Shown: piece after piece, positions 44,756-53,595 of the stretch | Numbering within the stretch: position 1 is the first letter of the stretch | Layout: each line of letters opens with the position of its first letter | Assembly: GCF_030160655.1 (NCBI RefSeq) | Contig: NZ_BSOT01000006.1 | Location: 682,001 to 746,000 of the forward strand | DNA length: 64,000 nt | Reading direction: 5' to 3' | Origin: Agaribacter marinus | GTDB taxonomy: Bacteria; Pseudomonadota; Gammaproteobacteria; Enterobacterales; Alteromonadaceae | Notes under the pieces: model-generated | Database searches by the model: none | Seen by the model: the letters and a program-made list of their open reading frames with translations, nothing else | What the model was told of the DNA's origin: nothing | Program-made: the position numbers and the translations under genes

Positions 44756-46438
44756 TTACAAACTGACAGCGGCGTCACGAGTACCGCGAAACTTCACCAA
44801 TAGAAAAATGCCTACTGAGAGAATTACTCCCCCAAGTAGGGCTACAACACCTTGCCCAAGTTCTGCTATAAACGATAACGTAAGCATAATTGTGCCTGTT
44901 GCTGCAATACCATAACCAATTACACGAATACCTTTGTTGTTATCCGTTGTTTTTTCGTCTTCAGAAATATGTTCGCCTTCTCTTGAGCGTTGCTCAACGG
45001 CATTGAGGTAACGCTGAAAGCCTGGCGCTTCAACGTTACGGAAACGCAAGACAATTTCGAAAATACCAAGCAATACTACAGGTAAGCCAACGCCAAGTAT
45101 CATTTCTGAAGCACGAGACAAGACAATATCTAACATACTAGGAGCGACAAATTTAAAAAAGCCATTAACCGCTAAACTGATGAATGTTGTCGCTAGTATC
45201 GTTGTGCCGGTTTGATACCGAGAAAATAGCAACCAAATTGGAGGTAAAAACAATGCGCCACCAGTTAAGGCCGCGAGAGTCATCACAACTTCAACTACCC
45301 CCCCCATTTTAGGCACTAAAAGCGCAACAACAATAGTGATGCACCCAAGTATTGCCGTAGCTACTCGTCCAAATGTTACAAGCGTTTTTTGGCTAGCGTT
45401 AGGCTTAAACTGTTTGAATACATCATTTGTAAGTACACCAGCAGCGATATTGAGTGAAGTGTTTATGGAGCTAGAGGTAGCAAAAATCATCGCACCGAGC
45501 ATTAGCCCTAACATTCCTACGGGTAAAACCTCTTTACTCATAAGTAAGTACGCACCTTCGTTCTCAAAGCCGCCAAGTTCAGGGTTCAATGCTCTGTATA
45601 TCATTGGAGCAATCATCCAGATGATTGGACTTATCAGGTAAAGTCCACCAAACAATAGCCCAACTTTTTTTGCATCAGATGGGCTAGAAACACTGGTGAA
45701 ACGTTGAATATATGCCCAGTTACCTGCAATGAAGAAGAGGTTGTACAAGCCAAATGCGACAATAAAGCCCCATGTATATTCGCTATTAGTCAGTGCAAAA
45801 AAACCTTCGGGCGCTTTTTCTATAAAATTACTTAGGCCGCCGATTTTATCCAGAGAGAGTGGCACGACAATTAGTACGGCGGCGGTGAGCACGACAAATT
45901 GTAATATGTCGGTAACGACTACTGCCCATAAGCCACCAATTGCCGTGTATAGCAAAATCAAAATACCTAAAATAATAATGGTATGCTCGATAGGCAGGCC
46001 TGTTGATACTTCTACAATTTTGGCCACTGGGTACAAAAAAGCACCAGTTGAAAAGCTAGTGATAGCCAAGAAAATATAAGTGTATACTTTCTGGACCTTA
46101 AGACCTAGACGATCTCTAATGAATTCCGCGGCTGTCAACACTTTAGTTTTTTGCCACTTCGGAGCGATAAAAAAACCGATAATGATACCAGCTATACACA
46201 TTGTCCACTGTATAGTGACGGCAACCCATCCGTGTTCATAGGCAATAGACCCCCAAACAACGAAAGTGCCGGCTGAAAAAAAGCTCATGAACAATGATAA
46301 GCCGCTCATCCACCAAGGCAATGCGCCTCCAGCAGAAAAGAAGCTCTTCATGTTTTTACTCGAACTCGAAAAACTTATTCCGCAAGCAACTACTAACACT
46401 GTAAATAGCAGTATGACGCTAATATCTATCGTATTCAT
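44756..46438 (-). CDS. Sodium:solute symporter (SSS family), probable oligosaccharide importer
   Basis: 560 residues with about 13-14 hydrophobic segments. FFSAGGALPWWMSGLSLFMS, the GGLWAVVVTDILQF motif and the central helices match the SSS family of Na+-coupled transporters. A polar insert (about 490-515) lies before the last two helices. It sits between GH16 and the cytoplasmic GH117 genes, so import of galactose or neoagarobiose-like sugars is likely (inference). Confidence 0.92.
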   Translation of the reverse strand: MNTIDISVILLFTVLVVACGISFSSSSKNMKSFFSAGGALPWWMSGLSLFMSFFSAGTFVVWGSIAYEHGWVAVTIQWTMCIAGIIIGFFIAPKWQKTKVLTAAEFIRDRLGLKVQKVYTYIFLAITSFSTGAFLYPVAKIVEVSTGLPIEHTIIILGILILLYTAIGGLWAVVVTDILQFVVLTAAVLIVVPLSLDKIGGLSNFIEKAPEGFFALTNSEYTWGFIVAFGLYNLFFIAGNWAYIQRFTSVSSPSDAKKVGLLFGGLYLISPIIWMIAPMIYRALNPELGGFENEGAYLLMSKEVLPVGMLGLMLGAMIFATSSSINTSLNIAAGVLTNDVFKQFKPNASQKTLVTFGRVATAILGCITIVVALLVPKMGGVVEVVMTLAALTGGALFLPPIWLLFSRYQTGTTILATTFISLAVNGFFKFVAPSMLDIVLSRASEMILGVGLPVVLLGIFEIVLRFRNVEAPGFQRYLNAVEQRSREGEHISEDEKTTDNNKGIRVIGYGIAATGTIMLTLSFIAELGQGVVALLGGVILSVGIFLLVKFRGTRDAAVSL

Positions 46439-46454
46439 GTGAAACCCTGATTAT

Positions 46455-47738
46455 TTACTGTGACTTAGGAGTATAGTAACGCACCCAATCAATGGCCATA
46501 CTTGTACCGTCTATGCTATCGTTCACCTGCCCTGCAATTGCCGCTTTTAATATTGCTAGACTAAACAGCATAGTGGTTTCGCTGAAACATACATCGTTCC
46601 GCATTTGATAGAATAATTTGCCGTCTAAGTAAAATTTAAAGTAGTCCTGATCCCACTCGAGTCCATAGGTATGAAACTTTTCTGAATAATCTGCAACGCT
46701 TGCTGCATCATATGAAGCAACTTCAACCCATGTTTCGCCATTGTGGTATTCAAGTGAGTAGTCACTTATCAGATTTCGATAGCTTCCCTCTGAAACTCCA
46801 TATTCTTGCAACCAACCATTGATGAACTGAATAGCTCCGATGTCTACTGGTGCTGACCAAGTTAGTTCAAGAAATTTGTTGCCGTGTTTTTCAGATACCC
46901 ACCGGGTGTCTGGTCTGTTGTCTATGGCAAATTTTTCTTCTGACGGAAGACGATTAAAAATGCCATTTGTACTTAGCGTAACCCCCGAATCCAGAGCATG
47001 GTTGGTGTGAGCCTGTACTGCTTTTTCGTCAAACGCGTCAGGATAACCATTGTCCGACGGTGCAAAAACTCTAAATTCGCTAATATGAATTGAGGCAGGG
47101 TTTTGAGAGCGCAAACGGATTTTATTTGTCTTGATTGGAGAATCTAGTTTGATGGTATGGTCAGGTTGTCCCTCTAACGTGTGGTGTAGTTGATTGTCGG
47201 AATGGGCCACTCGTCCGTTGGGTAGGGTGTATTTGTCAGTCCAGTTGTGGATATTAGTATTGATGATATTTGGGTAGTGCCCCTCGTTAACATCTATCTC
47301 ACAGGCTTTTTCACCATCTGGAACGCCATTTTTAGGCCAAAACCAAAATGAATTATTTGTGCCATAAGCGCCTGCGATTTTATATCTTGCTTCAAAGTAT
47401 CCGTAATGGAATTGACGCTTAGACCATATGTTGCCAGTCGTCCACTCCTGCCCACCGCGAGATTCTTTTTTGGCAAGCAAATTCAAAACGCCATCTTTCA
47501 CTACAGCGTTTTCGCGCCAACGGCTACTTAGCACCCATGGGTTTTCTGTTGGGCCATTCTGAGAAATCCAATTGTCGTCTAATTGTTTGTTTGGATAGTT
47601 AAACTCGTCACTCCAAGCTAATTCCCAATCCTTTAAATCTATATCGCTTGGAGTTGCGGATGCGTTGGTAGTAGCGGCTAAAAATACGGTGTTAATTAGT
47701 GCAATTAAGTAAATTTTGTTGTTTTTAAGAATAGACAT
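46455..47738 (-). CDS. GH16 family glycosidase with discoidin-like sequence inside the catalytic domain
   Basis: 427 residues with a signal peptide (ending near Ala28, TNASA). The GH16 fold begins at LAWSDEFNYPNKQLDDNW; the catalytic motif is E147-I-D149-V-N-E152. After NTNIHNWTDKY (about 173) the domain is interrupted until FHTYGLEWDQDYFKFYLDGK (about 349), which resumes GH16 and runs to WVRYYTPKSQ. The 175-residue insert is F5/8 C (discoidin)-like: IRLRSQNPASIHISEFRVF first, then AIDNRPDTRWVSE and FLELTWSAPVDIGAIQF. That order is permuted relative to a normal domain. Agar, porphyran or carrageenan are all possible substrates. It heads the eight-gene operon. Confidence 0.87.
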   Translation of the reverse strand: MSILKNNKIYLIALINTVFLAATTNASATPSDIDLKDWELAWSDEFNYPNKQLDDNWISQNGPTENPWVLSSRWRENAVVKDGVLNLLAKKESRGGQEWTTGNIWSKRQFHYGYFEARYKIAGAYGTNNSFWFWPKNGVPDGEKACEIDVNEGHYPNIINTNIHNWTDKYTLPNGRVAHSDNQLHHTLEGQPDHTIKLDSPIKTNKIRLRSQNPASIHISEFRVFAPSDNGYPDAFDEKAVQAHTNHALDSGVTLSTNGIFNRLPSEEKFAIDNRPDTRWVSEKHGNKFLELTWSAPVDIGAIQFINGWLQEYGVSEGSYRNLISDYSLEYHNGETWVEVASYDAASVADYSEKFHTYGLEWDQDYFKFYLDGKLFYQMRNDVCFSETTMLFSLAILKAAIAGQVNDSIDGTSMAIDWVRYYTPKSQ

Positions 47739-47803
47739 AATAAAACTCGAACCCGTTATAAAAGTAGAATGTGTGCATATCTGTTGTTCTAATGTCTTTG
47801 AGC

Positions 47804-47818
47804 GTTATACATGACACA
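47804..47818 (-). promoter_or_regulatory. TGTGTCAT element upstream of the GH16 operon
   Basis: TGTGTCATGTATAAC on the minus strand lies about 66-80 bases before the GH16 start. It shares TGTGTCATnTA with the elements before GH50 and GH2. Confidence 0.4.
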
Positions 47819-47933
47819 TTTATTTTCGTAATGTTGACGTTAGCGAAACTTGGATTCATTAGTGATAAAAGCATATGCCTTTTGTTTAGATGCATATTCA
47901 GATATTCTCAAAAGCTACTGTTGCAGTTGGGTT

Positions 47934-48299
47934 TTATCCGCCATCGCCTCTATCTCCCCCTTCATTTCCATCAGCGTCTCCATTTTCACCATAGCCATCA
48001 TTCCCACCATTTGCCCCGTGCAAGCGAATGAACAAGCTAGCTTCTTGAAACAATGAAAATCGATGCAACTCTCCATTGGACAATAATGTAAAAACTAAAC
48101 CCTTACTTGTGTGTTTTGGGATACTTAGCCCAACCGCGTGAAAGGCATTCTTAGCACGTTGCCAAGTATGCGAGTTCAAGAATTGAGTGTAACAACCGTT
48201 AACTAAATGAGAGTTTGTATAGACACGATCACAGATGTTGATATAGGAAAGAATAGAAATGCTGAAGGTACGCCATTTTGTAGTTATTAAGTTATTCAT
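47934..48299 (-). CDS. Possible small protein in the GH16-cupredoxin intergenic region
   Basis: The 520 bases between GH16 (47738) and the cupredoxin gene (48259) hold no recognised gene. The best frame is 121 codons on the minus strand. Its 5' end overlaps the first 41 bases of the cupredoxin gene, and no good ribosome site is seen. The part from WQRAKNAFHAVGLSIPKHTS onward reads like protein and ends in a glycine/aspartate-rich tail. I do not recognise it. It could be chance or a decayed gene. The rest of the gap is AT-rich and carries the GH16 promoter region. Confidence 0.25.
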   Translation of the reverse strand: MNNLITTKWRTFSISILSYINICDRVYTNSHLVNGCYTQFLNSHTWQRAKNAFHAVGLSIPKHTSKGLVFTLLSNGELHRFSLFQEASLFIRLHGANGGNDGYGENGDADGNEGGDRGDGG

Positions 48300-48930
48300 A
48301 CTAATATGTGTTTCTTGCCTTGCTTACGCAAATACTAAAAGTGATAGCACTGATGTAAAGATCATTGTAAAAAATAATGATGGTGACGTACTTGAAAACA
48401 TGGTGATCACGGTGCACGGTAACAACTTATCGAGTATACCTCCTGAAGAACGCCCGACCGTAAAACAAATTAACAAGCAGTTTGAACCTCACATAAAAGT
48501 CATACCGGTAGATGCGGAGGTTACTTTTCCAAATTTGGACAGCGTACAACATCATGTCTACAGTTTTTCGAAGGCCAAAACGTTTGAGTTAGCCTTATAT
48601 GATAGTGATAGCAAATCAAATGTGGTCTTTGATACCGCAGGCGTCGTAGAAATGGGGTGTAACGTTCATGACTGGATGCTTGGTTATGTCTATGTCACCG
48701 ATGCGCCAATCTACGGAAAAACCAACAGTAATGGCGTTGTGAATATTGCACTACCTGTGGGTGAATATAGCATCAAAGTATGGCACCCAAGATTAAAAAG
48801 CAGTGATATTGACAAAATACATACCTTAAAAAGTAGCGGTAATAAGCAGACCTTTACATTGCGTCTAGAAGAAGAAATGTTACCTGATGAGCTTGCTGAT
48901 GAAGATGATCTTGAATTTGACGACTATTAA
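48259..48930 (+). CDS. Periplasmic cupredoxin-like protein
   Basis: 223 residues with a signal peptide (ending near Ala24). A blue-copper fold is suggested by a histidine at 98 or 99 (SVQHHVYSF) and by Cys134, His137 and Met140 (GCNVHDWMLGYVYV). A carboxypeptidase-regulatory-like beta domain follows (about 148-210, NGVVNIALPVGEYSIKVWHP), with an acidic tail. Such proteins are often called methylamine utilization protein without evidence. It lies 36 bases before a barrel-protein gene, so the two probably form an operon. The redox partner is not visible. Confidence 0.75.
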   Translation: MLKVRHFVVIKLFILICVSCLAYANTKSDSTDVKIIVKNNDGDVLENMVITVHGNNLSSIPPEERPTVKQINKQFEPHIKVIPVDAEVTFPNLDSVQHHVYSFSKAKTFELALYDSDSKSNVVFDTAGVVEMGCNVHDWMLGYVYVTDAPIYGKTNSNGVVNIALPVGEYSIKVWHPRLKSSDIDKIHTLKSSGNKQTFTLRLEEEMLPDELADEDDLEFDDY

Positions 48931-48966
48931 TCGCAATAAACATATGTACAAGAAATAAGCACTGTC

Positions 48967-50205
48967 ATGCAAATACGGTTCGGCTTTTTTTTCGCGTTAA
49001 TACTACTTATTCAAACTTGTAATTCAGTAGCGTTAGCGAATGAGATAGGTTTGAGTGGGCGTATTGAAGCTGCAGTTGTAGACCGGATTGATCTTGTTAC
49101 ATGGCAACAAAGTGGCACTGGTATTTTACGCGCGGAAGATGATGGTTTGGCACTCAATCAAGCGTTTTTAATATACCAAAGTAGGTCATGGAAAGGCTTG
49201 TCATTCGAAGCAGTGGCGAATGGGTACATGGATGGCGAGCAAAATATTGGGTTTACCCAAGCGTTAATAAAATACAAACCGCTGTCCGCCAATAAAGTAA
49301 AAATGAAAGGACGTTTTGGTTTTTTCTACCCAGAGTTTTCTGTCGAAAATACCGCAAGTGGATGGTTATCCCCCTATCTTTTTACGCAATCTGCGATTAA
49401 CAGTTGGTACGGCGAAGAGTTAAGAACTATGGGGGCTGAGCTGAGCTTATACTCGCCAGGACGCACTCGCAGAAGTCCATGGACATGGGAGCTAATTGGC
49501 GCGGCTTACAAGGGAAATGATCCCTTGGGGTCAATATTAACGTGGCGAGGTTTTGCTTTGCATGACAGGCAAAGCTTGCATAGCGACAGAGTTTTGATTG
49601 CACCGACGCCTGGTGTCGTTGACGAAGGTGCGATTAACGGTCCCGCGTGGATCGAGCCATTTACAGAAATTGATAGTCGTTTCGGTTTTTATGTCGGTGG
49701 ACACGCTAGATATATACGAAAAACAGATTTTCGCTTTTATTATTATGATAACCAAGCTAATCCGAACGAGCTAAATCATCAACGTTTATACGCGTGGCGC
49801 ACAAAGTTTCACAGCCTTGCAATACAGCACAATATTAACCGAGAGTGGCGAGTATTCTCGCAATTACTTGATGGTTCCACTGATATGGGCGCTCGTATTG
49901 TATCTGCAAATTTTACATCCGCATATATAGGCTTGTCTTGGCGTCCAGCACAAAATAGAAAACATAGAGTTTCAGCGCGTTACGACTGGTTTGAAGTAAA
50001 CGAAACGGACAATGAACGAAAAGATCCAAACAATAGCAACGGCGACGCTTTTACCATTGCTTGGCGATACTCATATTCTAAGGTTGTGTCCGTTGGTATA
50101 GAACATCATGTGAACAATAGTGATGTTGAAAACCGTGTGTTTTTCGATCAAGAGGTAAAGCAAAGTCAGCAACAAACAATGGCCGTAGTTAGTTTCAATT
50201 TCTAA
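48967..50205 (+). CDS. Outer-membrane beta-barrel protein
   Basis: 412 residues with a signal peptide (ending at ALA near residue 24). The rest alternates polar and hydrophobic residues, as in porin strands, with aromatic girdles (RFGFYVGGHARYIRKTDFRF) and a C-terminal phenylalanine (MAVVSFNF), the usual BAM recognition end. No TonB plug or family signature was seen. It directly follows the cupredoxin gene, and a joint role in the envelope is likely but unspecified. Confidence 0.7.
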   Translation: MQIRFGFFFALILLIQTCNSVALANEIGLSGRIEAAVVDRIDLVTWQQSGTGILRAEDDGLALNQAFLIYQSRSWKGLSFEAVANGYMDGEQNIGFTQALIKYKPLSANKVKMKGRFGFFYPEFSVENTASGWLSPYLFTQSAINSWYGEELRTMGAELSLYSPGRTRRSPWTWELIGAAYKGNDPLGSILTWRGFALHDRQSLHSDRVLIAPTPGVVDEGAINGPAWIEPFTEIDSRFGFYVGGHARYIRKTDFRFYYYDNQANPNELNHQRLYAWRTKFHSLAIQHNINREWRVFSQLLDGSTDMGARIVSANFTSAYIGLSWRPAQNRKHRVSARYDWFEVNETDNERKDPNNSNGDAFTIAWRYSYSKVVSVGIEHHVNNSDVENRVFFDQEVKQSQQQTMAVVSFNF

Positions 50206-50749
50206 TGAGCATAAAAAATTGGCAGATTGTAGTAATGGATAGACCTATATCCTACTACTTTCTAGCCGGTATTTAGCGCTGTGTATTTATGTTAGATATT
50301 CTTAAGGATATTCTCGGATTACGTATGAATGATGCTACCTTATCAAGCATTTTTCTTATACGCGAATTATAGATATTTACAAAAAATTCACCTTTAGATA
50401 GTCAAATTATTAGGTGTTTTTACTCAAAAACATCTACAAAATTATCTTACAAAAAGTGCTTTTTGATTGCGTGAAATTTACTCATCAAGCCATTTATTAG
50501 CACTTTTAGCTGCGTATAATTTTTGTATGACAACTCGATAAATACGCTTGTTTGTCAACAATCGATGAAATACTACTTATCATTTAGTAAAAAAATCTAT
50601 ATGGTATAAAAAAATACACTAAAGTATAGTAGACATACATAAATTACTGTTTTAGTTTAGATTATAGCAACTTACTTCGATAAGTAGTCTGTTTGTGCCA
50701 TCGGCTATATTAAGTATATATAGCCATACAAATAAAAAAATTTGGTGTT
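50206..50749 (+). other. Gene-free AT-rich stretch
   Basis: No supported gene in 544 bases. There is a 27-codon frame (50289-50372, MLDILKDILGLRMNDATLSS...) without a good ribosome site or family match. The second half is very AT-rich and probably contains the promoter of the gene at 50750. Confidence 0.5.
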
Positions 50750-51508
50750 ATGAAAATGAGGTTTGTTGTAAAAATAGTATTTTTAGTACTATGGGCGCAA
50801 GTTACGCTCGCATCAAGCGACCTTGTAATTCACACTACCCCCGTTAATCCTCAACACGCAGACCTCCACGAAATACTTATTAAGTCCTATGAAAGGCTTA
50901 ATGTGCCGGTTATATTTACGACCCTGCCCTATACGAGAGGTTCCGTTAGCGCTAACTATGGTGTGATTGATGGTTTGGATTTGCGATTGGAATCGCATGC
51001 CGCGGACTACACTAACCTCGTCAAGGTAGAATACCCGGTTTACGTTAGCAACATTGTACTTGTGATTGACAAACAGCTATGCATTAATTGCTCGTCTATG
51101 GCTATTTCTTCGATTGCAAGTGTGAGTGGATATAACTTTCAATCTCACTTTAAGCAAGACGTATTGACTGATTTGAGTTCCTTAGAATTTGCTGATCATG
51201 CTAAGTTATTTAGATTTTTTGATGGAAGACGAGTAGAAGGCATGGTTGTTGGTGATATATTTTTACCGCAAAAATATATCGACAACCCTCGATATCAAAT
51301 AGTTCGTTTAACTAGTCAAAAGGTTTTTCATTATCTGCATGAAAAGCACGCAGGGCTCGCTAAAAAGTTAGCGCATAACTTTGAACGGTTGAATGAGGTG
51401 ATTGCCAGAGAACTTAAAACTGGGGCGTCTAACCTAGGGCAATCATTACAGGCACCGCCTGCTATGCGGACAAATGTTGTGCTTAATATTCAAGCGGAAG
51501 TTAATTGA
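50750..51508 (+). CDS. Periplasmic solute-binding-like protein (SBP_bac_3 type)
   Basis: 252 residues with a signal peptide (ending at TLASS near residue 21). The length, the opening LVIHTTPVNPQHADLHEILI and the lobe-like pattern resemble amino-acid-type periplasmic binding proteins that stand alone, with no ABC genes nearby. Similar orphan proteins often feed sensor proteins. The ligand is unknown. It is transcribed alone after a long AT-rich gap. Confidence 0.6.
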   Translation: MKMRFVVKIVFLVLWAQVTLASSDLVIHTTPVNPQHADLHEILIKSYERLNVPVIFTTLPYTRGSVSANYGVIDGLDLRLESHAADYTNLVKVEYPVYVSNIVLVIDKQLCINCSSMAISSIASVSGYNFQSHFKQDVLTDLSSLEFADHAKLFRFFDGRRVEGMVVGDIFLPQKYIDNPRYQIVRLTSQKVFHYLHEKHAGLAKKLAHNFERLNEVIARELKTGASNLGQSLQAPPAMRTNVVLNIQAEVN

Positions 51509-51551
51509 GCGCTAAATTCAACAGATATATGCATATTGCACTCTATCTGCG

Positions 51552-52445
51552 CTAGTTTCCCCACCTTTTTGTTAGCAGCTCGTACGCGTCAATTCGTCTA
51601 TCTCTAAAGTAAGGCCAAACTCTCTTCACGGTTTCTGTTCGTGTCATGTCTACATCAACAATCAATGTTTCTTCTTCGTCATCGCCTGCCATCGCAAGTA
51701 CTTCGCCTTGCGGGCCTGCAACAAAGCTGTGACCCCAAAACAGTATGCCGGGATCATTCTTAATAGGCGATGCTTCAAAGCCCACTCGATTGGCCACAAC
51801 TACCGGCACTGAGTTAGCCACGGCGTGGGCGCGTTGAATAGTTTCCCAAGCCCCTTGTTGGCGCTTTTGTTCATCTAATGTATCTCGTTTATCCCAGCCA
51901 ATTGCCGTCGGATAGAATAAGATATCCGCACCATTCATAGCCATCAAGCGGGCTGCTTCCGGGTACCATTGATCCCAACATACTAAAACGCCTAATTTTC
52001 CGATACTGGTGTCAATTGGCTCAAAGCCGAGATCGCCAGGTGTAAAATAAAATTTTTCATAAAAGCCGGGATCGTCAGGAATATGCATCTTTCGATATTT
52101 GCCCGCAATCTCATTAGAGCGATCGAAAACAACGGCTGTATTATGATATAGACCAGATGCTCGTTTTTCGAAAAGCGATGTTATAAGTACTACATTGCAT
52201 TCTTTTGCTAGGTCACCAAAAAAGTCTGTGGCCGGGCCAGGAATGGGTTCAGCCAAGTCAAAGGTGTCTACATTTTCGTCTTGGCAAAAATACTGAGTGG
52301 AATGAAGCTCTTGCAACAGGATACATTCTGCACCTTGCTTTACTAGTTCTCTTATTTTGTTCGCCGACTGGTGCCAATTTTCGAGCTTCTGATTAGACTT
52401 TACCGCTGCTTGAATCAATCCAATTTTTATGTGGTGCTTATTCAT
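51552..52445 (-). CDS. aguB: N-carbamoylputrescine amidase AguB
   Basis: 297-residue nitrilase-superfamily enzyme that converts N-carbamoylputrescine to putrescine, CO2 and ammonia. The Glu-Lys-Cys triad is visible in LLQELHSTQYFCQ, KYRKMHIPDDPGFYEKFYFT and LVCWDQWYPEAARLMA. It is the last gene of the folM - TonB receptor - aguA - aguB run and follows aguA after 43 bases. Confidence 0.94.
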   Translation of the reverse strand: MNKHHIKIGLIQAAVKSNQKLENWHQSANKIRELVKQGAECILLQELHSTQYFCQDENVDTFDLAEPIPGPATDFFGDLAKECNVVLITSLFEKRASGLYHNTAVVFDRSNEIAGKYRKMHIPDDPGFYEKFYFTPGDLGFEPIDTSIGKLGVLVCWDQWYPEAARLMAMNGADILFYPTAIGWDKRDTLDEQKRQQGAWETIQRAHAVANSVPVVVANRVGFEASPIKNDPGILFWGHSFVAGPQGEVLAMAGDDEEETLIVDVDMTRTETVKRVWPYFRDRRIDAYELLTKRWGN

Positions 52446-52488
52446 AAACGTACATACATGAGTTTCTTCATTTTATTTATTCTATCGC

Positions 52489-53568
52489 TTAACCCTTATT
52501 GCCTTCAAGGTAGCGAGTAAGGCCATTTTTTGTTAATTCCAATATCTCCGCTCTAAGCGTATTCTCGGGAATTTGCATGGTAATGCAATGCAAGCTGCCA
52601 AATTGCTGAATTAGCGTTGAGCAATCAATCGCGAATATTTTGTAATTAGGGTAGGCGTCTGACAATACCTCAAGTGCTTCCTTGTCCTCTTCCTGTTGAT
52701 ATATAGGTGCCAATATGGTGCGATTGCAAATTAAAAAATTGGCATATGAAGCAGGTAAACGCTCTCCATTAGCATTATGTATTCGGGGTAAAGGTAGTTC
52801 GTATAGTAGGTAGCCTGTAAACTTCTTTTGAATCTCCAGTTTTAATTTGAAAAGGGCTTCGAAATGCGAATCATCAGTGCGGTTATAGGCGCTTTGCATG
52901 ACTAAGCCTCTAAGGGGGGTAAAACGCACTAAGGTATCTATATGGCCATCAGTGTCGTCGCCTTCTAAATGTCCATGTTCAAATATACAAAGTTCTTTTG
53001 CCCCTAAAAGACACTGAAACATTTCCTGATAAGCGCTATCTGGCAGCGACCCGTTGCGTCGAGGGTTATATAAACAAGACGCGGTACTTAGTAGCATTTG
53101 GTTTTGGTCTATTTCGATTGCGCCGCCTTCAAGTACTGCGTCACAGGAAATCATGGGGCGTTGGCACAGTGCAGACAACGCTTGGTTTACTTGATTGTCT
53201 AGCGACGCATCAAATTTTTGTCCCCAACCATTGAATGTAAACTCTACAGGGACGTTGCCATGCTCACTTTCGCACGTTAAGAATACGTAGTCCCTTGTCC
53301 ATGTATCATTGTAAGGTACGACAACAAGCAGCACTCTCGACCGCATAGGCACCATTGCTTTTATTAGCCCTATTTCGTCTTCTTGACAAAGTAATACAAT
53401 GCTCGAACCGGTGTTAAGAATCGCATCGATTAAATGCAAATATGTGCGTCGAGCGTCATCTAACCAAGGCGCCCAGTCACTATTCGCATGAGGCCATGCT
53501 AGCACAACTGCCTCAATATCTGCCCATTCAGGCAGTAAAGTGAGTGAGTTTTTACTTACTTCAAACAT
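52489..53568 (-). CDS. aguA: Agmatine deiminase AguA
   Basis: 359-residue guanidino-group-modifying enzyme that turns agmatine into N-carbamoylputrescine. WADIEAVVLAWPHANSDW opens the fold. NDTWTRDYVFL, LEGGAIEIDQNQMLLST, HLEGDDTDGHIDTLVRF and the C-terminal catalytic cysteine in SLHCITMQIP are family motifs. With aguB it completes the agmatine route to putrescine. It starts 28 bases after the TonB receptor stop. Confidence 0.93.
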   Translation of the reverse strand: MFEVSKNSLTLLPEWADIEAVVLAWPHANSDWAPWLDDARRTYLHLIDAILNTGSSIVLLCQEDEIGLIKAMVPMRSRVLLVVVPYNDTWTRDYVFLTCESEHGNVPVEFTFNGWGQKFDASLDNQVNQALSALCQRPMISCDAVLEGGAIEIDQNQMLLSTASCLYNPRRNGSLPDSAYQEMFQCLLGAKELCIFEHGHLEGDDTDGHIDTLVRFTPLRGLVMQSAYNRTDDSHFEALFKLKLEIQKKFTGYLLYELPLPRIHNANGERLPASYANFLICNRTILAPIYQQEEDKEALEVLSDAYPNYKIFAIDCSTLIQQFGSLHCITMQIPENTLRAEILELTKNGLTRYLEGNKG

Positions 53569-53595
53569 ACTGTATATTCTCTAGTTTTGCTTTTT

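Noticed and set aside
28322-47738. Prophage, integrative element or transposon boundaries around the galactan island
   Set aside because: No integrase, transposase, tRNA gene or flanking direct repeat was seen, so horizontal transfer cannot be shown from this window.
47771-48031. Histidine-rich frame (HFHQRLHFHHSHHSHHLPR) as a metal-binding peptide
   Set aside because: The histidines come from the opposite strand of a Gly/Asp-rich coding-like stretch; no start context.
50289-50372. 27-codon frame after the barrel-protein gene
   Set aside because: No ribosome site and no family match; it lies in AT-rich intergenic sequence.
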